The translations under genes and the position numbers were made by a program. From contig CAWUST010000015.1 of the NCBI GenBank assembly GCA_963925495.1, positions 1-15,494 on the forward strand: a stretch of 15,494 bases of DNA. The letters are read 5' to 3'. Position 1 is the first letter of the stretch. Each line of letters opens with the position of its first letter. Shown one piece after another: positions 7,480-15,425 of this stretch. The DNA comes from UBA2108 sp963925495 (GTDB lineage: Bacteria; Bacteroidota; Bacteroidia; Flavobacteriales_G; Salibacteraceae). The notes beneath the pieces are model-generated. The model was given only the letters and a program-made list of their open reading frames with translations, did no database searches and was not told the origin of the DNA.

Positions 7480-8226
7480 ATGTGGGCTGAGGAGAAAATT
7501 AGGGAGTTTATTCACTTAGGAGAAGTTAGTTCCACAAATGAATATTTAAAAAGTTTAATAAATAAAAAACCAAGAGAGCAGTGGTTATGTGTTTATTCTG
7601 ATTTTCAATCGAAAGGAAAAGGACAACCTGGGAATGTTTGGGAGTCGTTCTCTGGTAAAAATTTATTGTGTTCCATATATTTTAAAGCCGAAAACTTTAG
7701 GGTAGAGAATTCATTTATGCTGAACGAATGGGTCTCGATATCAATATATAATGTTCTTGAATCATTAGGGATTAAAGAGGTATTAATAAAATGGCCAAAC
7801 GATATATTGGTAAACAAAAAGAAAATTTGCGGAGTTTTAATTGAAAACACTATTTCAGGAAAAAAGATATCTGATTCAATTATAGGAATAGGATTAAATG
7901 TGAATGATTTTCCTAAACATTTAAATTCGACCTCAATTGAACATGAATTGGGAATTTCACTTTCAGTAAAAAATGTGCTGAATAAACTTCATGTAGAGCT
8001 AATAAAAAACTCTTTTTTGTTAGAAATGAATCCTATGATATTAAAAGGTTTTTACTTGAAAAACCTGCTTGGTTATAGTGAAAAGGTATGGTTAAAAGAC
8101 TCGAAAAACACTTGGGAATGTAGAGTAATTGGTGTTTCCGCTCTTGGTTTAATTGAGGTTGAAAAAGAAGGGGTTCTAAATAAATACTCCTTCAAAGAAC
8201 TAGAGTGGATTGGAATTTCTAACTAA
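7480..8226 (+). CDS. birA: Biotin--[acetyl-CoA-carboxylase] ligase, catalytic-only form
   Basis: Activates biotin with ATP and attaches it to the biotin carrier lysine of acetyl-CoA carboxylase, supporting fatty acid synthesis. The 248 residues start at the ATG 7480-7482; an upstream TTG frame overlaps the rsfS promoter and lacks family resemblance. No DNA-binding helix-turn-helix precedes the catalytic domain, so this is a class I ligase and not a repressor. Visible motifs: EVSSTNEYL (15-23), the nucleotide loop SKGKGQPGNVWES (44-56), KWPND with the key lysine (104-108), KKKICGVLIE (113-122), GIGLNVN (136-142) and a C-terminal SH3-like domain from about residue 198. The loop reads GKGQPG where GRGxxG is usual, a conservative Lys for Arg change in the adenylate-holding loop. 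Divergent from rsfS and convergent with the SRPBCC gene, overlapping it by 8 bp. Confidence 0.92.
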   Translation: MWAEEKIREFIHLGEVSSTNEYLKSLINKKPREQWLCVYSDFQSKGKGQPGNVWESFSGKNLLCSIYFKAENFRVENSFMLNEWVSISIYNVLESLGIKEVLIKWPNDILVNKKKICGVLIENTISGKKISDSIIGIGLNVNDFPKHLNSTSIEHELGISLSVKNVLNKLHVELIKNSFLLEMNPMILKGFYLKNLLGYSEKVWLKDSKNTWECRVIGVSALGLIEVEKEGVLNKYSFKELEWIGISN

Positions 8227-8620
8227 ACTTTTTCACCAATGTTTCACTCATATTATTGAATAAATTAGTTAGAGGTGTTTTGGCTATTGTCATAATCATA
8301 AAATTCATGTTTCCATCAAAAACAATTTGTGCTGAACAACTATTTCCGTCCTCAGTAATATTTATATCCAAATTAAAGTCAAACGGATTTTTTCCATGAG
8401 AAACAAAGTGAACTTGATTAGCAATGGAAGACTCTTCTCTTTTCATTCCTATTCCAGCTAAACCCTTAATGTTAAATGAACAAGTATTGTTATCGCTTTG
8501 CCATTTAGTAATTTTATCCTCAGGCATTAATTGTTCAATATTATTAGCGTCATTCAAAAAACTTTGAATGCTAGAAGCCGTTGCTTCAATTTTTACAGAA
8601 TCAGATTTTATTTCAGCCAT
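8219..8620 (-). CDS. SRPBCC (START-like) family protein
   Basis: A 133-residue soluble protein with the helix-grip, START/Bet v1-like pattern. An opening strand (KSDSVKIEATASSIQSFL) is followed by helices with NIEQLMPEDKITKW, then alternating strands (TCSFNIKGLAG, VHFVSHGKNPFDFNL, SCSAQIVFDGN) and a long C-terminal helix (LTNLFNNMSETLVKKF). Members bind hydrophobic ligands or act as polyketide cyclases or chaperone partners; nothing here identifies the ligand. It lies 42 bp behind pyrE on the same strand and is probably co-transcribed. Its stop codon is inside the end of the biotin ligase gene. Pairing with pyrE is familiar in Bacteroidota, but its function there is unknown to me. Confidence 0.78.
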   Translation of the reverse strand: MAEIKSDSVKIEATASSIQSFLNDANNIEQLMPEDKITKWQSDNNTCSFNIKGLAGIGMKREESSIANQVHFVSHGKNPFDFNLDINITEDGNSCSAQIVFDGNMNFMIMTIAKTPLTNLFNNMSETLVKKFS

Positions 8621-8662
8621 TTTGTTTTTTTTTAATTCATGATTCTTTCTTACGAGGTAAAA

Positions 8663-9304
8663 TTAAGCAACCCAAGCATTAGGATCACTTTTCCAAGCTT
8701 TTAATGTTTTTATATCCTTTGATGAAATGTAATTTGAATCTACTGCTTTTTCTAGCATAGCATCATAATTACTAAGAGTTGCTAATGGAACTTGGGCATT
8801 TTTAAAATTGGCCGCAGCTACTTTTAATCCGTAAGAAAAAATAGCAATCATACCTTTAACTGAGCAGCCTTTTTCTCTCAAAACCTCAACAGCATCTAAT
8901 GAGCTTTTTCCAGTAGATATTAAATCTTCTATTACAATTACACTTTGTCCTTTTTGAACAACACCCTCAATTTGGTTACTAAGTCCATGACCTTTAGGCT
9001 TACTTCTTATATATATAAAAGGAAGTCCAAGTTCTTGAGCTACTAAGGCACCTACTGCTATTCCACCAGTAGCTACGCCAGCTATTACGTCGGGTTTCCC
9101 GTATTTTTCTTCAATAGTCGTTACCATTTCTTTCCTAATATAAGTTCTTATTTTAGGAAAAGAAAGAATTTTACGATTGTCACAATATATTGGGCTTTTT
9201 ATTCCACTTGCCCATGTGAAAGGGTCGTTTGGTTGAAGAATAATTGCTTTAATTTGCAACAGGGATTCGCTAACATTGAGCGCGGTTTCGTTTACAGAGT
9301 ACAT
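8663..9304 (-). CDS. pyrE: Orotate phosphoribosyltransferase
   Basis: Joins orotate to PRPP to give orotidine 5'-phosphate in de novo pyrimidine synthesis; cytosolic dimer. The 213 residues match the usual length. Key parts are FTWASGIKSPIYCDNR (29-44), VIAGVATGGIAVGALVA (73-89), the flexible catalytic loop RSKPKGHG (100-107) and the PRPP-binding signature VIVIEDLISTGKSS (122-135) with the acidic Glu-Asp pair. Lys133 stands where Gly is common in the signature, a mild departure. The start is the ATG at 9302-9304. Only 20 bp separate it from the start of the divergent NUDIX gene, so its promoter must overlap that coding region. Confidence 0.95.
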   Translation of the reverse strand: MYSVNETALNVSESLLQIKAIILQPNDPFTWASGIKSPIYCDNRKILSFPKIRTYIRKEMVTTIEEKYGKPDVIAGVATGGIAVGALVAQELGLPFIYIRSKPKGHGLSNQIEGVVQKGQSVIVIEDLISTGKSSLDAVEVLREKGCSVKGMIAIFSYGLKVAAANFKNAQVPLATLSNYDAMLEKAVDSNYISSKDIKTLKAWKSDPNAWVA

Positions 9305-9324
9305 GTAGTTTATTGAACAGGCGA

Positions 9325-9930
9325 ATGTATAAAGTTTTCTTTAATAGAACAGAGTTACTAATAGTAGAGAAAGGGCAATTAAATAATTTAAAATTCTCGT
9401 ATGAGAATAGAATTGTTTTAGAAGAAGAATCCTTTAAAACTGACTTTACCAGTTGGTTGAAAAGTAATGAAGAGGTTTCTAAAATTATTATTTGTAAAAA
9501 TGAAAATGACTATTGGGCTGAATTTAAAAAGCAATTTTTATTTATTGAAGCAGCCGGAGGATTAGTAAGAAATGAAAATAAGGAACTTCTTACTATTTTC
9601 AGAAATGGGGTTTGGGATCTTCCTAAAGGGAAAGTAGAAAAAGGGGAGTTGATTGAGGAAGCTGCAGTTCGTGAGGTTGAAGAAGAAACTGGTGTAAAAA
9701 TTCATAAACATTATGCCGATTCTATTCAAAAAGTTTATCACGTTTATTCTTTAAAAAAGAAACTTGTATTAAAAGAAACTTCTTGGTTTATAATGTCTGC
9801 AAAGTCAATGATACTTCTACCTCAACGGGAAGAAGGTATTACAAAGGTATGTTGGATGTCGGAATTGGACCTAGAAAAAATATTCGCAATTAATACTTAT
9901 CTGTCAATAAAAATTTTACTCAATTATTAA
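9325..9930 (+). CDS. NUDIX hydrolase with extra N-terminal domain
   Basis: Hydrolase of a nucleoside diphosphate linked to another group, in the cytosol; the substrate cannot be read from the sequence. The start is the ATG at 9325-9327 (201 residues); a TTG four codons earlier is less likely. The NUDIX box is perfect: G-x5-E-x7-R-E-V-x-E-E-x-G-V from Gly102 to Val124, including the metal-binding Arg-Glu-Val-Glu-Glu-Glu run. About 70 residues precede the fold (MYKVFFNRTELLIVEKG onward), which begins near FIEAAGGLVRN. NUDIX proteins of this build lying beside pyrE are familiar in Bacteroidota. The 400-bp gap after it suggests a single-gene transcript. Confidence 0.88.
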   Translation: MYKVFFNRTELLIVEKGQLNNLKFSYENRIVLEEESFKTDFTSWLKSNEEVSKIIICKNENDYWAEFKKQFLFIEAAGGLVRNENKELLTIFRNGVWDLPKGKVEKGELIEEAAVREVEEETGVKIHKHYADSIQKVYHVYSLKKKLVLKETSWFIMSAKSMILLPQREEGITKVCWMSELDLEKIFAINTYLSIKILLNY

Positions 9931-10341
9931 CAATGGCAAACCCTTTGAAATTAAGGTTATAAGGGTGTTTAACTGGGTAACTAAAAAAGTTAACTTACTT
10001 TGCTGTAATTAACAAGTCGTTATTGGAAAGTAATGCTTAAGTTGTTGATAGACAACTAATCGCTTAATTAATGAGGGATTGCAATAGGGTTTTTTCTATA
10101 CTGGTATTGTTAACTATTGCCGTTTACACTACAAAAGCGAGTGTGTTTTTAGTTACGTCTAACGGAAATTCCGGAACGTGGAAAAATTATTTTAGAAAAA
10201 ACTTTGCAAAGCTTGGCTTCAATTGAACCTTATGCTTTAAAATTGTTGGACGTAAATGATGGGATGTATTAGTTGCAAATTGTTAGTAAAGGAAAGGTTA
10301 ATACAACTTAATTGTGATAAACTGATAGGTTGATTTTGAAC
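9931..10341 (+). other. Gap between NUDIX and adhesin genes, with gene debris
   Basis: No intact gene was recognised. A weak hairpin, accctt (9940-9945) with aagggt (9961-9966) and a 15-nt loop, could end the NUDIX transcript. AGTTGT (10040-10045) and ACAACT (10052-10057) form another small stem. TTACTTTG near 9995-10005 is one mismatch from the Bacteroidota -7 consensus but lacks a convincing upstream TTG. From 10071 to 10311 the gap holds apparent remains of a secreted-protein gene, listed separately. The adhesin promoter was not found with confidence. Confidence 0.4.
10071..10311 (+). pseudogene. Remnant of a T9SS cargo gene (signal peptide plus sorting-tail-like end)
   Basis: Two pieces lie in different frames. 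From the ATG 10071-10073 runs a 51-codon ORF ending at TGA 10224-10226. It begins MRDCNRVFSILVLLTIAV and continues YTTKASVFLVTSNGN, which looks like a signal peptide followed by the start of a secreted protein. One frame over, from 10153 to the TAA at 10309-10311, the translation reads RGKIILEKTLQSLAS, then LKLLDVNDGMY, a TAG at 10270-10272, and LQIVSKGKVNTT. The rhythm (strand, turn, L-x-x-x-x-x-G-M-Y-x-L-Q-I-V, G-K) resembles the C-terminal beta sandwich of type A T9SS sorting domains. I infer that a cargo gene lost its middle and then gained a frameshift and a stop. The likeness is by eye only; the two parts could also be unrelated. Confidence 0.42.
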
Positions 10342-13300
10342 ATGCTAAAAAGAGTAAGTCTTTATATATTATTCGTTTGTTTGCTCCCATTATTTGGAGT
10401 TGCTCAAAAATTTAATTGGGCTAATAACTTCAGTAATAGCTCCAATAAATCGACTTCATCATTGGCAAACACAAATACTGGCAGCTCTTTTGTTGGAGGA
10501 TATTTTGACGGAGTTCTCACTGTTTCCGGAACAAATATGACAGCTAAAGGTGGGAAAGATAATTTTGTAACTGTTTATGCCAAAAATGGAGTTTTATTAT
10601 GGAATGGGGCTATTCATTACGAATCAAATGGTTCAAACGATGACATTAACAGTTCTTATTTCGATAGCGGGTCCAGTACTTTTACTACTTGTGGTAAATT
10701 AGACGGCAACACTTTTTTGAAATTTGGAAGTGCTAAAATCGATTCGCATAAATTTGCTAAAAGTAATTATTTCGTAAGTTGTTTTTCCACAGGTTCGGCT
10801 TCGTTACGTTGGTCTTTTCCGGAGAATGGTACAACCAACAGTGAAGCAAATGCAGTTACAGGAGATGGAAATGGTAATGTATATGTAGCTGGAAGGTTTA
10901 ATGATTCTTTGGAGCTGAGCCCTGCACTAATTGGAGCCAGTAACGGGGATTTATTCTTGATGAAAATCCAGATTTCGACAGGAAATAAACTATGGGCAAA
11001 AAAAATAACCGGTCTTGGAACTGAATCAGTTTCTTCAATAATTTATGACAGAACCAATAACCAGGCTGTCGTTTTAGGTAATTATGAAGACACTATGTAT
11101 TTGGGAAGTACTAAACTTGCTCCATTTGTAAAAGGTAATAAAGCAGTATTTGCAGCTCGTTTTGATTCTAACGGAACTGCGTTTACTTTAAAAGCGGTTT
11201 TTGAATCTACATCTGACATTGAGTTGTTAGATGCAGATATTAGAACTTCAAGTGCAGGATATGTAGTTTCTGGTCGTTTTAAAGGGGTTATTCAAGGGCC
11301 TTTGCTTGTTTCAAAAGGAGGATACGATATTTTTATGGCCACCGTAAGTGCTACTGATATTAAAGGAATTGTAAAAGGTTATGGCGGAAACTCGAACGAT
11401 GAAGGAAATGAAATAGAAATCACAGCTACAGGCATTACTTATGTTCATGCTACTTATGAATCTTCGGTTTTCACCTTTGGGAGTTCAACAATTTCCAAAA
11501 AAGGAGTTCGTGATGTTTGTATTTTGGCTTCGGCCCTAAACTTGAGCCCAATTGGAGGAAAAGGTGCTGGTTTAATGTCTCTCTCTGCGGATCAGATATA
11601 CGCAACGGCCATGTCCCAAAGTGCAGGAGTTTTAGTTATTGGAAATAGATATAGAGGACGGGTGGTTTATGGAAAAAAAGGCACCTTTTCTTCTCCCGCT
11701 GGATTTTTCGATTTGGCATTTGCACAAATTAGTCCTAGCAGTATATATTGTAATACAAATGATACCCTTGCTTTTTCAGGGTTCAGATCTGTAATTGATA
11801 CCCATCATTTGTGTGCTAATTCGAATGGAGAAATAAAATCATTAGCGGATACTACATTTAAATTTGAATGGTATAAAATTGGTTTTTCGACCGTTTTAGG
11901 AAGAAGTTATAGTTTATCAGTGACCGATTCGGCCAACTACCTGGTTGTTATAAAAGATTCAATTTCCGCCAATGCGGTGTGTTTAGATTCTTCTCAAGTT
12001 GCCATAGTTATTATGGATACCTTACCAACGGCTATTATAAATGGTGATACTTCGACTTGTAATAATATTTCTTCTAACTTTCCAATAAATACCACTCCAG
12101 TTTTCACTAACTTTTCTACAGATTCACTCTTTGGAAGGGGAATAGGAAATAACACTATGAATTCTTACAATCCTAGTAATCCAGGTGTTGGAACTGGTGT
12201 TGATATAATTGTTTTTCAAAGAATAAATAGTGTCACTGGTTGTATTGGTCAAGATACTGCTGAAGTGATTGTAAATGCTAGTCCTTCAATTTCCATAACT
12301 GGTGTAAAAACATACTGCCAAGGTGAGCCTGCAGGCATATTGCGTTATGCTACTTCTCCAGGTGATTCGTTAGCAAAATATAGCATGTCGTCTCCTAGTT
12401 GGGGCATTAAAAATGATTCTGTTTTTCGTTGCGATTCACTCAGTAATGGTTTTCATAGAGTAAAATATTCAGTAACGGATACCAATAATTGCTTGCATGA
12501 CACAACAATTTCTTTGGAGATTAAGCAAATACCTGCGGTAGCTTTAAATTTGAGTAAATCGTCGGCATGTAAAAACTCATCGGTGTTTAATTTGTCTGGG
12601 CAAACACCCACTGGAGGATATTTTGTGGGCGTTGGAGTTACAGACTCTTCCACAGGAGCTTATAACCCAGATAGTGCATTTTATAAAAAGGATACAATAA
12701 CCTACGTTTTTGCTGCAACTAACGGTTGTGTAAGTATGGCTTCAGATGTTTTTACTATTGACACTATACCAATTGTGTCTTTTGTTTACTCAGATACACT
12801 ATGTGATGGTTACGCTATATACACTATGAAAGGATTACCGTTTCCATCAAAATTTCCAGCTGATTCAGGAATTTATTCTGGTTTACCAGGAGCTATTTCA
12901 GGTAATAAATTTGATCCGACCAAAGCCACAGTGGGAAGTAAGAACAAAATTATATACCGATATGTGGATCAAAAAGGTTGCAGCGATACCATGAGTACTA
13001 TTATTGAAGTTAGGAAATTGCCAATCGTTAATTTACCTTCTTTGGGAAGTTACTGTGAAAATGGGGGCTCTGTATTATTTAATAGTGGCTTGCCAATTGG
13101 AGGAATATATTCTTATAAAAAATATTTATTAAAAAATAATTTTTTCAAACCAGACACTATCTATATAAATTACGGAGCAGATACAGTTTATTACGAATAT
13201 GCTGATAGTTTTAAATGTGTAAATATTGCATTCAACTTTGTAAGTGTAAAACAAAAACCAAGTTTATTTCTTAACCAGTTTTTCTTTGATAAGACTTGTA

Positions 13301-14349
13301 ATAACCATTCTTCTATAGATTTAACTAATTTACCAGTATCTGTTGTAAGTCCTCCTCCATATAGCTTCTGGGCAAGTAGTGGTTACTTCAGCTACGACAG
13401 CACTTTAATAAATAAAATCGACTTTTTTGACCCTAAAAAGTATGCGGAGCAAGGTGTAATCGGAAGACGGGCCTTAACATATATATATACAGATTCTCTT
13501 AGCTCTTGTACCGATACACTTGGTGTTTTTCCAGATGTAAAAATAGCGCCAGTTGTAGTTATAAATCATTTGGGATCTGCATGTGTTGGCTTAAATCATA
13601 AACTAAATGCTAGTGGTGGTCTTACTTGGGAATGGAGCACGGGAGATTCTACATCATCAATTATAGTCAAACAAGATTCCAGTTCAGAGTATTTTGCAAT
13701 TGGCAAATTAGGAATATGTTATGATACAGCAACTGCTAAAGTGGATATAACACAAGGTGAGAAGATTATTGCAAAAGATGACAGTGTATCTCTTCAAAAA
13801 GGAAAAGATGTAACTCTTGACCCTATTGCAAGATTATACTCAAAAGACACCATTAATTTAATTGGTTCTTTTAAAATATTCCTTGGTCCAAATGAGGCTA
13901 GAAGTTTTGATACTACTGGAGGGGTAATTGATAAAGTAAATTCGAATATCTATTACGAACCTAATCTTGATTTTAGAAGAACTGATTCAAGCTTTTACGA
14001 AGTATGCAATGTGAACTGTATAAATATTTGCGATACTGCTAAAGTTATTTTTCATGTTTTAGGAAATCCGTATGAGTTTATTCCCAGTGCTTTTACCCCT
14101 AACGGTGATGGGATAAATGATTTTTGGGTAGTTCCCGGAATAGAGGCTTTTCCAAAAAGTGAATTGTTCATCTATAACCGATGGGGTGATTTGGTTTATG
14201 AATCTATTCCCTATGAAAATAAATGGCAAGGTGAGTCAAATAAAGGAACTGCAAGAGGTAAAAAAATGGGAGACGGAACATATTATTATGTTTTAAAAAC
14301 GAATGATGGAGATCCTTTAAAAGGAACCATTGAATTGAAGACTCAATAG
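10342..14349 (+). CDS. Large modular surface adhesin-like protein with type B T9SS sorting domain
   Basis: A secreted or cell-surface protein of 1335 residues, exported by Sec and then the type IX system. I chose the ATG at 10342-10344, which puts the signal peptide MLKRVSLYILFVCLLPLFGVA at the N-terminus. Residues about 25-460 carry loose repeats with VAGRF, VVLGNYED, VVSGRFKG and VIGNRYRG strands, typical of SBBP-like beta-propellers. Residues 470-1130 hold tandem Ig/PKD-like modules of about 80 residues, each opening and closing with a cysteine: pairs near 573/634, 659/717, 743/796, 821/880, 905/959, 986/1056 and 1081/1126. A further Asp-rich domain spans 1140-1240. Residues 1245-1335 are the gliding-motility-type (type B) sorting domain with FTPNGDGIND (1251-1260), IYNRWGDLVYES and DGTYYYVLK. 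The stop overlaps the PorP/SprF start by 1 nt. Ligand unknown; adhesion or gliding is inferred from the family. Confidence 0.9.
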   Translation: MLKRVSLYILFVCLLPLFGVAQKFNWANNFSNSSNKSTSSLANTNTGSSFVGGYFDGVLTVSGTNMTAKGGKDNFVTVYAKNGVLLWNGAIHYESNGSNDDINSSYFDSGSSTFTTCGKLDGNTFLKFGSAKIDSHKFAKSNYFVSCFSTGSASLRWSFPENGTTNSEANAVTGDGNGNVYVAGRFNDSLELSPALIGASNGDLFLMKIQISTGNKLWAKKITGLGTESVSSIIYDRTNNQAVVLGNYEDTMYLGSTKLAPFVKGNKAVFAARFDSNGTAFTLKAVFESTSDIELLDADIRTSSAGYVVSGRFKGVIQGPLLVSKGGYDIFMATVSATDIKGIVKGYGGNSNDEGNEIEITATGITYVHATYESSVFTFGSSTISKKGVRDVCILASALNLSPIGGKGAGLMSLSADQIYATAMSQSAGVLVIGNRYRGRVVYGKKGTFSSPAGFFDLAFAQISPSSIYCNTNDTLAFSGFRSVIDTHHLCANSNGEIKSLADTTFKFEWYKIGFSTVLGRSYSLSVTDSANYLVVIKDSISANAVCLDSSQVAIVIMDTLPTAIINGDTSTCNNISSNFPINTTPVFTNFSTDSLFGRGIGNNTMNSYNPSNPGVGTGVDIIVFQRINSVTGCIGQDTAEVIVNASPSISITGVKTYCQGEPAGILRYATSPGDSLAKYSMSSPSWGIKNDSVFRCDSLSNGFHRVKYSVTDTNNCLHDTTISLEIKQIPAVALNLSKSSACKNSSVFNLSGQTPTGGYFVGVGVTDSSTGAYNPDSAFYKKDTITYVFAATNGCVSMASDVFTIDTIPIVSFVYSDTLCDGYAIYTMKGLPFPSKFPADSGIYSGLPGAISGNKFDPTKATVGSKNKIIYRYVDQKGCSDTMSTIIEVRKLPIVNLPSLGSYCENGGSVLFNSGLPIGGIYSYKKYLLKNNFFKPDTIYINYGADTVYYEYADSFKCVNIAFNFVSVKQKPSLFLNQFFFDKTCNNHSSIDLTNLPVSVVSPPPYSFWASSGYFSYDSTLINKIDFFDPKKYAEQGVIGRRALTYIYTDSLSSCTDTLGVFPDVKIAPVVVINHLGSACVGLNHKLNASGGLTWEWSTGDSTSSIIVKQDSSSEYFAIGKLGICYDTATAKVDITQGEKIIAKDDSVSLQKGKDVTLDPIARLYSKDTINLIGSFKIFLGPNEARSFDTTGGVIDKVNSNIYYEPNLDFRRTDSSFYEVCNVNCINICDTAKVIFHVLGNPYEFIPSAFTPNGDGINDFWVVPGIEAFPKSELFIYNRWGDLVYESIPYENKWQGESNKGTARGKKMGDGTYYYVLKTNDGDPLKGTIELKTQ

Positions 14350-15419
14350 TGAAAAGAATTGTAATATTATTTTGGGTTGTTTTGGTTTTTTCTTTAGGAA
14401 TGAAAGCCCAGCGAGAGCTATCGACATCCCAATACATGTTACACCCTACTTTTTTAAACCCAGCTGCGGTGGTTACAAAATCAGGGAAAAGTGGTGGGTT
14501 CGTTTTTCAAAAACAATGGGTTGGTTTTGATGGAGCGCCTACTACTTTATTACTCAATTATAACAGTCCTTTAAAAAACCAAGATAATACTGTTGGGGGA
14601 ATTATAATTAACGATAGGGTAGGCGTACATTCCAAGTACAAAATAATGGTGTTATATGCTCATAAGTTTAGGATTGACCGTACAAGTTTCTTTTCATTTG
14701 GGATAACACCCGGTATTGATTTAATCCAAAGTAATTATAGTCAGGCTAAAACTGATTTTGCGAATGATCCTATTTTTTCTACACAAAACCGAAGTTTATT
14801 TTCTTTAAATATGGGTTTCGGAGCCTATTATTATAACAATAAATATTGGTTCGGTGTTTCTGTTCCTGAGCTATTTTACAATCGTTTTACAGGATCGGGC
14901 GATGATACAGCCCTAAACTTTTCTTTAGAAGAAATGACCTACCAATGTGTCGTAGGTTGGAAAACAGATTTAAGTAAACTGATTACTTTCAAGCCTTCTG
15001 TTCTAATGAAATATCAGCTAGAATCATCTTTACAGGTTGATTTAAACGCTATGTTTGAATACAAAGAGGAAATAGGTGTAGGGGTTTCTTATAGAAGTTT
15101 AAGTTCTTTGAATTTTTTAGCTAATTATAAAATTAATCGAGATTTTAAAGTAGGTTATGCTTTTAGTATGCAAATTGGTAGTGAATTAAATAACTATAAT
15201 TCTGGGTCTCACGAATTAATGGTTGTATATGGTGTTGGAAATAATAAAAAGGCCAATGTGAATTTACCTAAAAGAATTAAAAAGTACCGTAAGAAAAAGC
15301 TCAAGGAAATCAAAAAAGTATTGAAACAAGGCGAAAAAGCAGGAAAAAAGAAAGAAAAAAATAAAAAAGAATCTGAGCTAGATTCAGGTGACGATACCGA
15401 AAACCAACCTTACGGATAA
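14349..15419 (+). CDS. PorP/SprF family type IX secretion outer-membrane protein
   Basis: Outer-membrane beta-barrel protein of the family that helps deliver or anchor particular T9SS type B cargo. In Flavobacterium johnsoniae, SprF is needed for export of the adhesin SprB. The 356 residues begin at GTG (14349-14351), which shares one nt with the TAG of the adhesin; the signal peptide MKRIVILFWVVLVFSLGMKAQ supports this start. Family marks: QYMLHPTFLNPAAV (28-41), QWVGFDGAPTT (56-66), repeated aromatic strands, and GSHELMVVY (286-294), normally the end of the barrel. About 60 extra residues follow (297-356), strongly Lys-rich and then acidic, which is unusual and probably periplasmic. The 1-nt overlap implies translational coupling and a one-cargo, one-partner arrangement. 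Confidence 0.88.
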   Translation: MKRIVILFWVVLVFSLGMKAQRELSTSQYMLHPTFLNPAAVVTKSGKSGGFVFQKQWVGFDGAPTTLLLNYNSPLKNQDNTVGGIIINDRVGVHSKYKIMVLYAHKFRIDRTSFFSFGITPGIDLIQSNYSQAKTDFANDPIFSTQNRSLFSLNMGFGAYYYNNKYWFGVSVPELFYNRFTGSGDDTALNFSLEEMTYQCVVGWKTDLSKLITFKPSVLMKYQLESSLQVDLNAMFEYKEEIGVGVSYRSLSSLNFLANYKINRDFKVGYAFSMQIGSELNNYNSGSHELMVVYGVGNNKKANVNLPKRIKKYRKKKLKEIKKVLKQGEKAGKKKEKNKKESELDSGDDTENQPYG

Positions 15420-15425
15420 TTTCAA

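Noticed and set aside
12453..12653. 66-codon minus-strand ORF within the adhesin gene
   Set aside because: Shadow of the repeat modules; no start context or family resemblance.
14204..14437. 77-codon minus-strand ORF across the adhesin/PorP junction
   Set aside because: Lies opposite the conserved sorting domain and the PorP signal peptide; no independent support.
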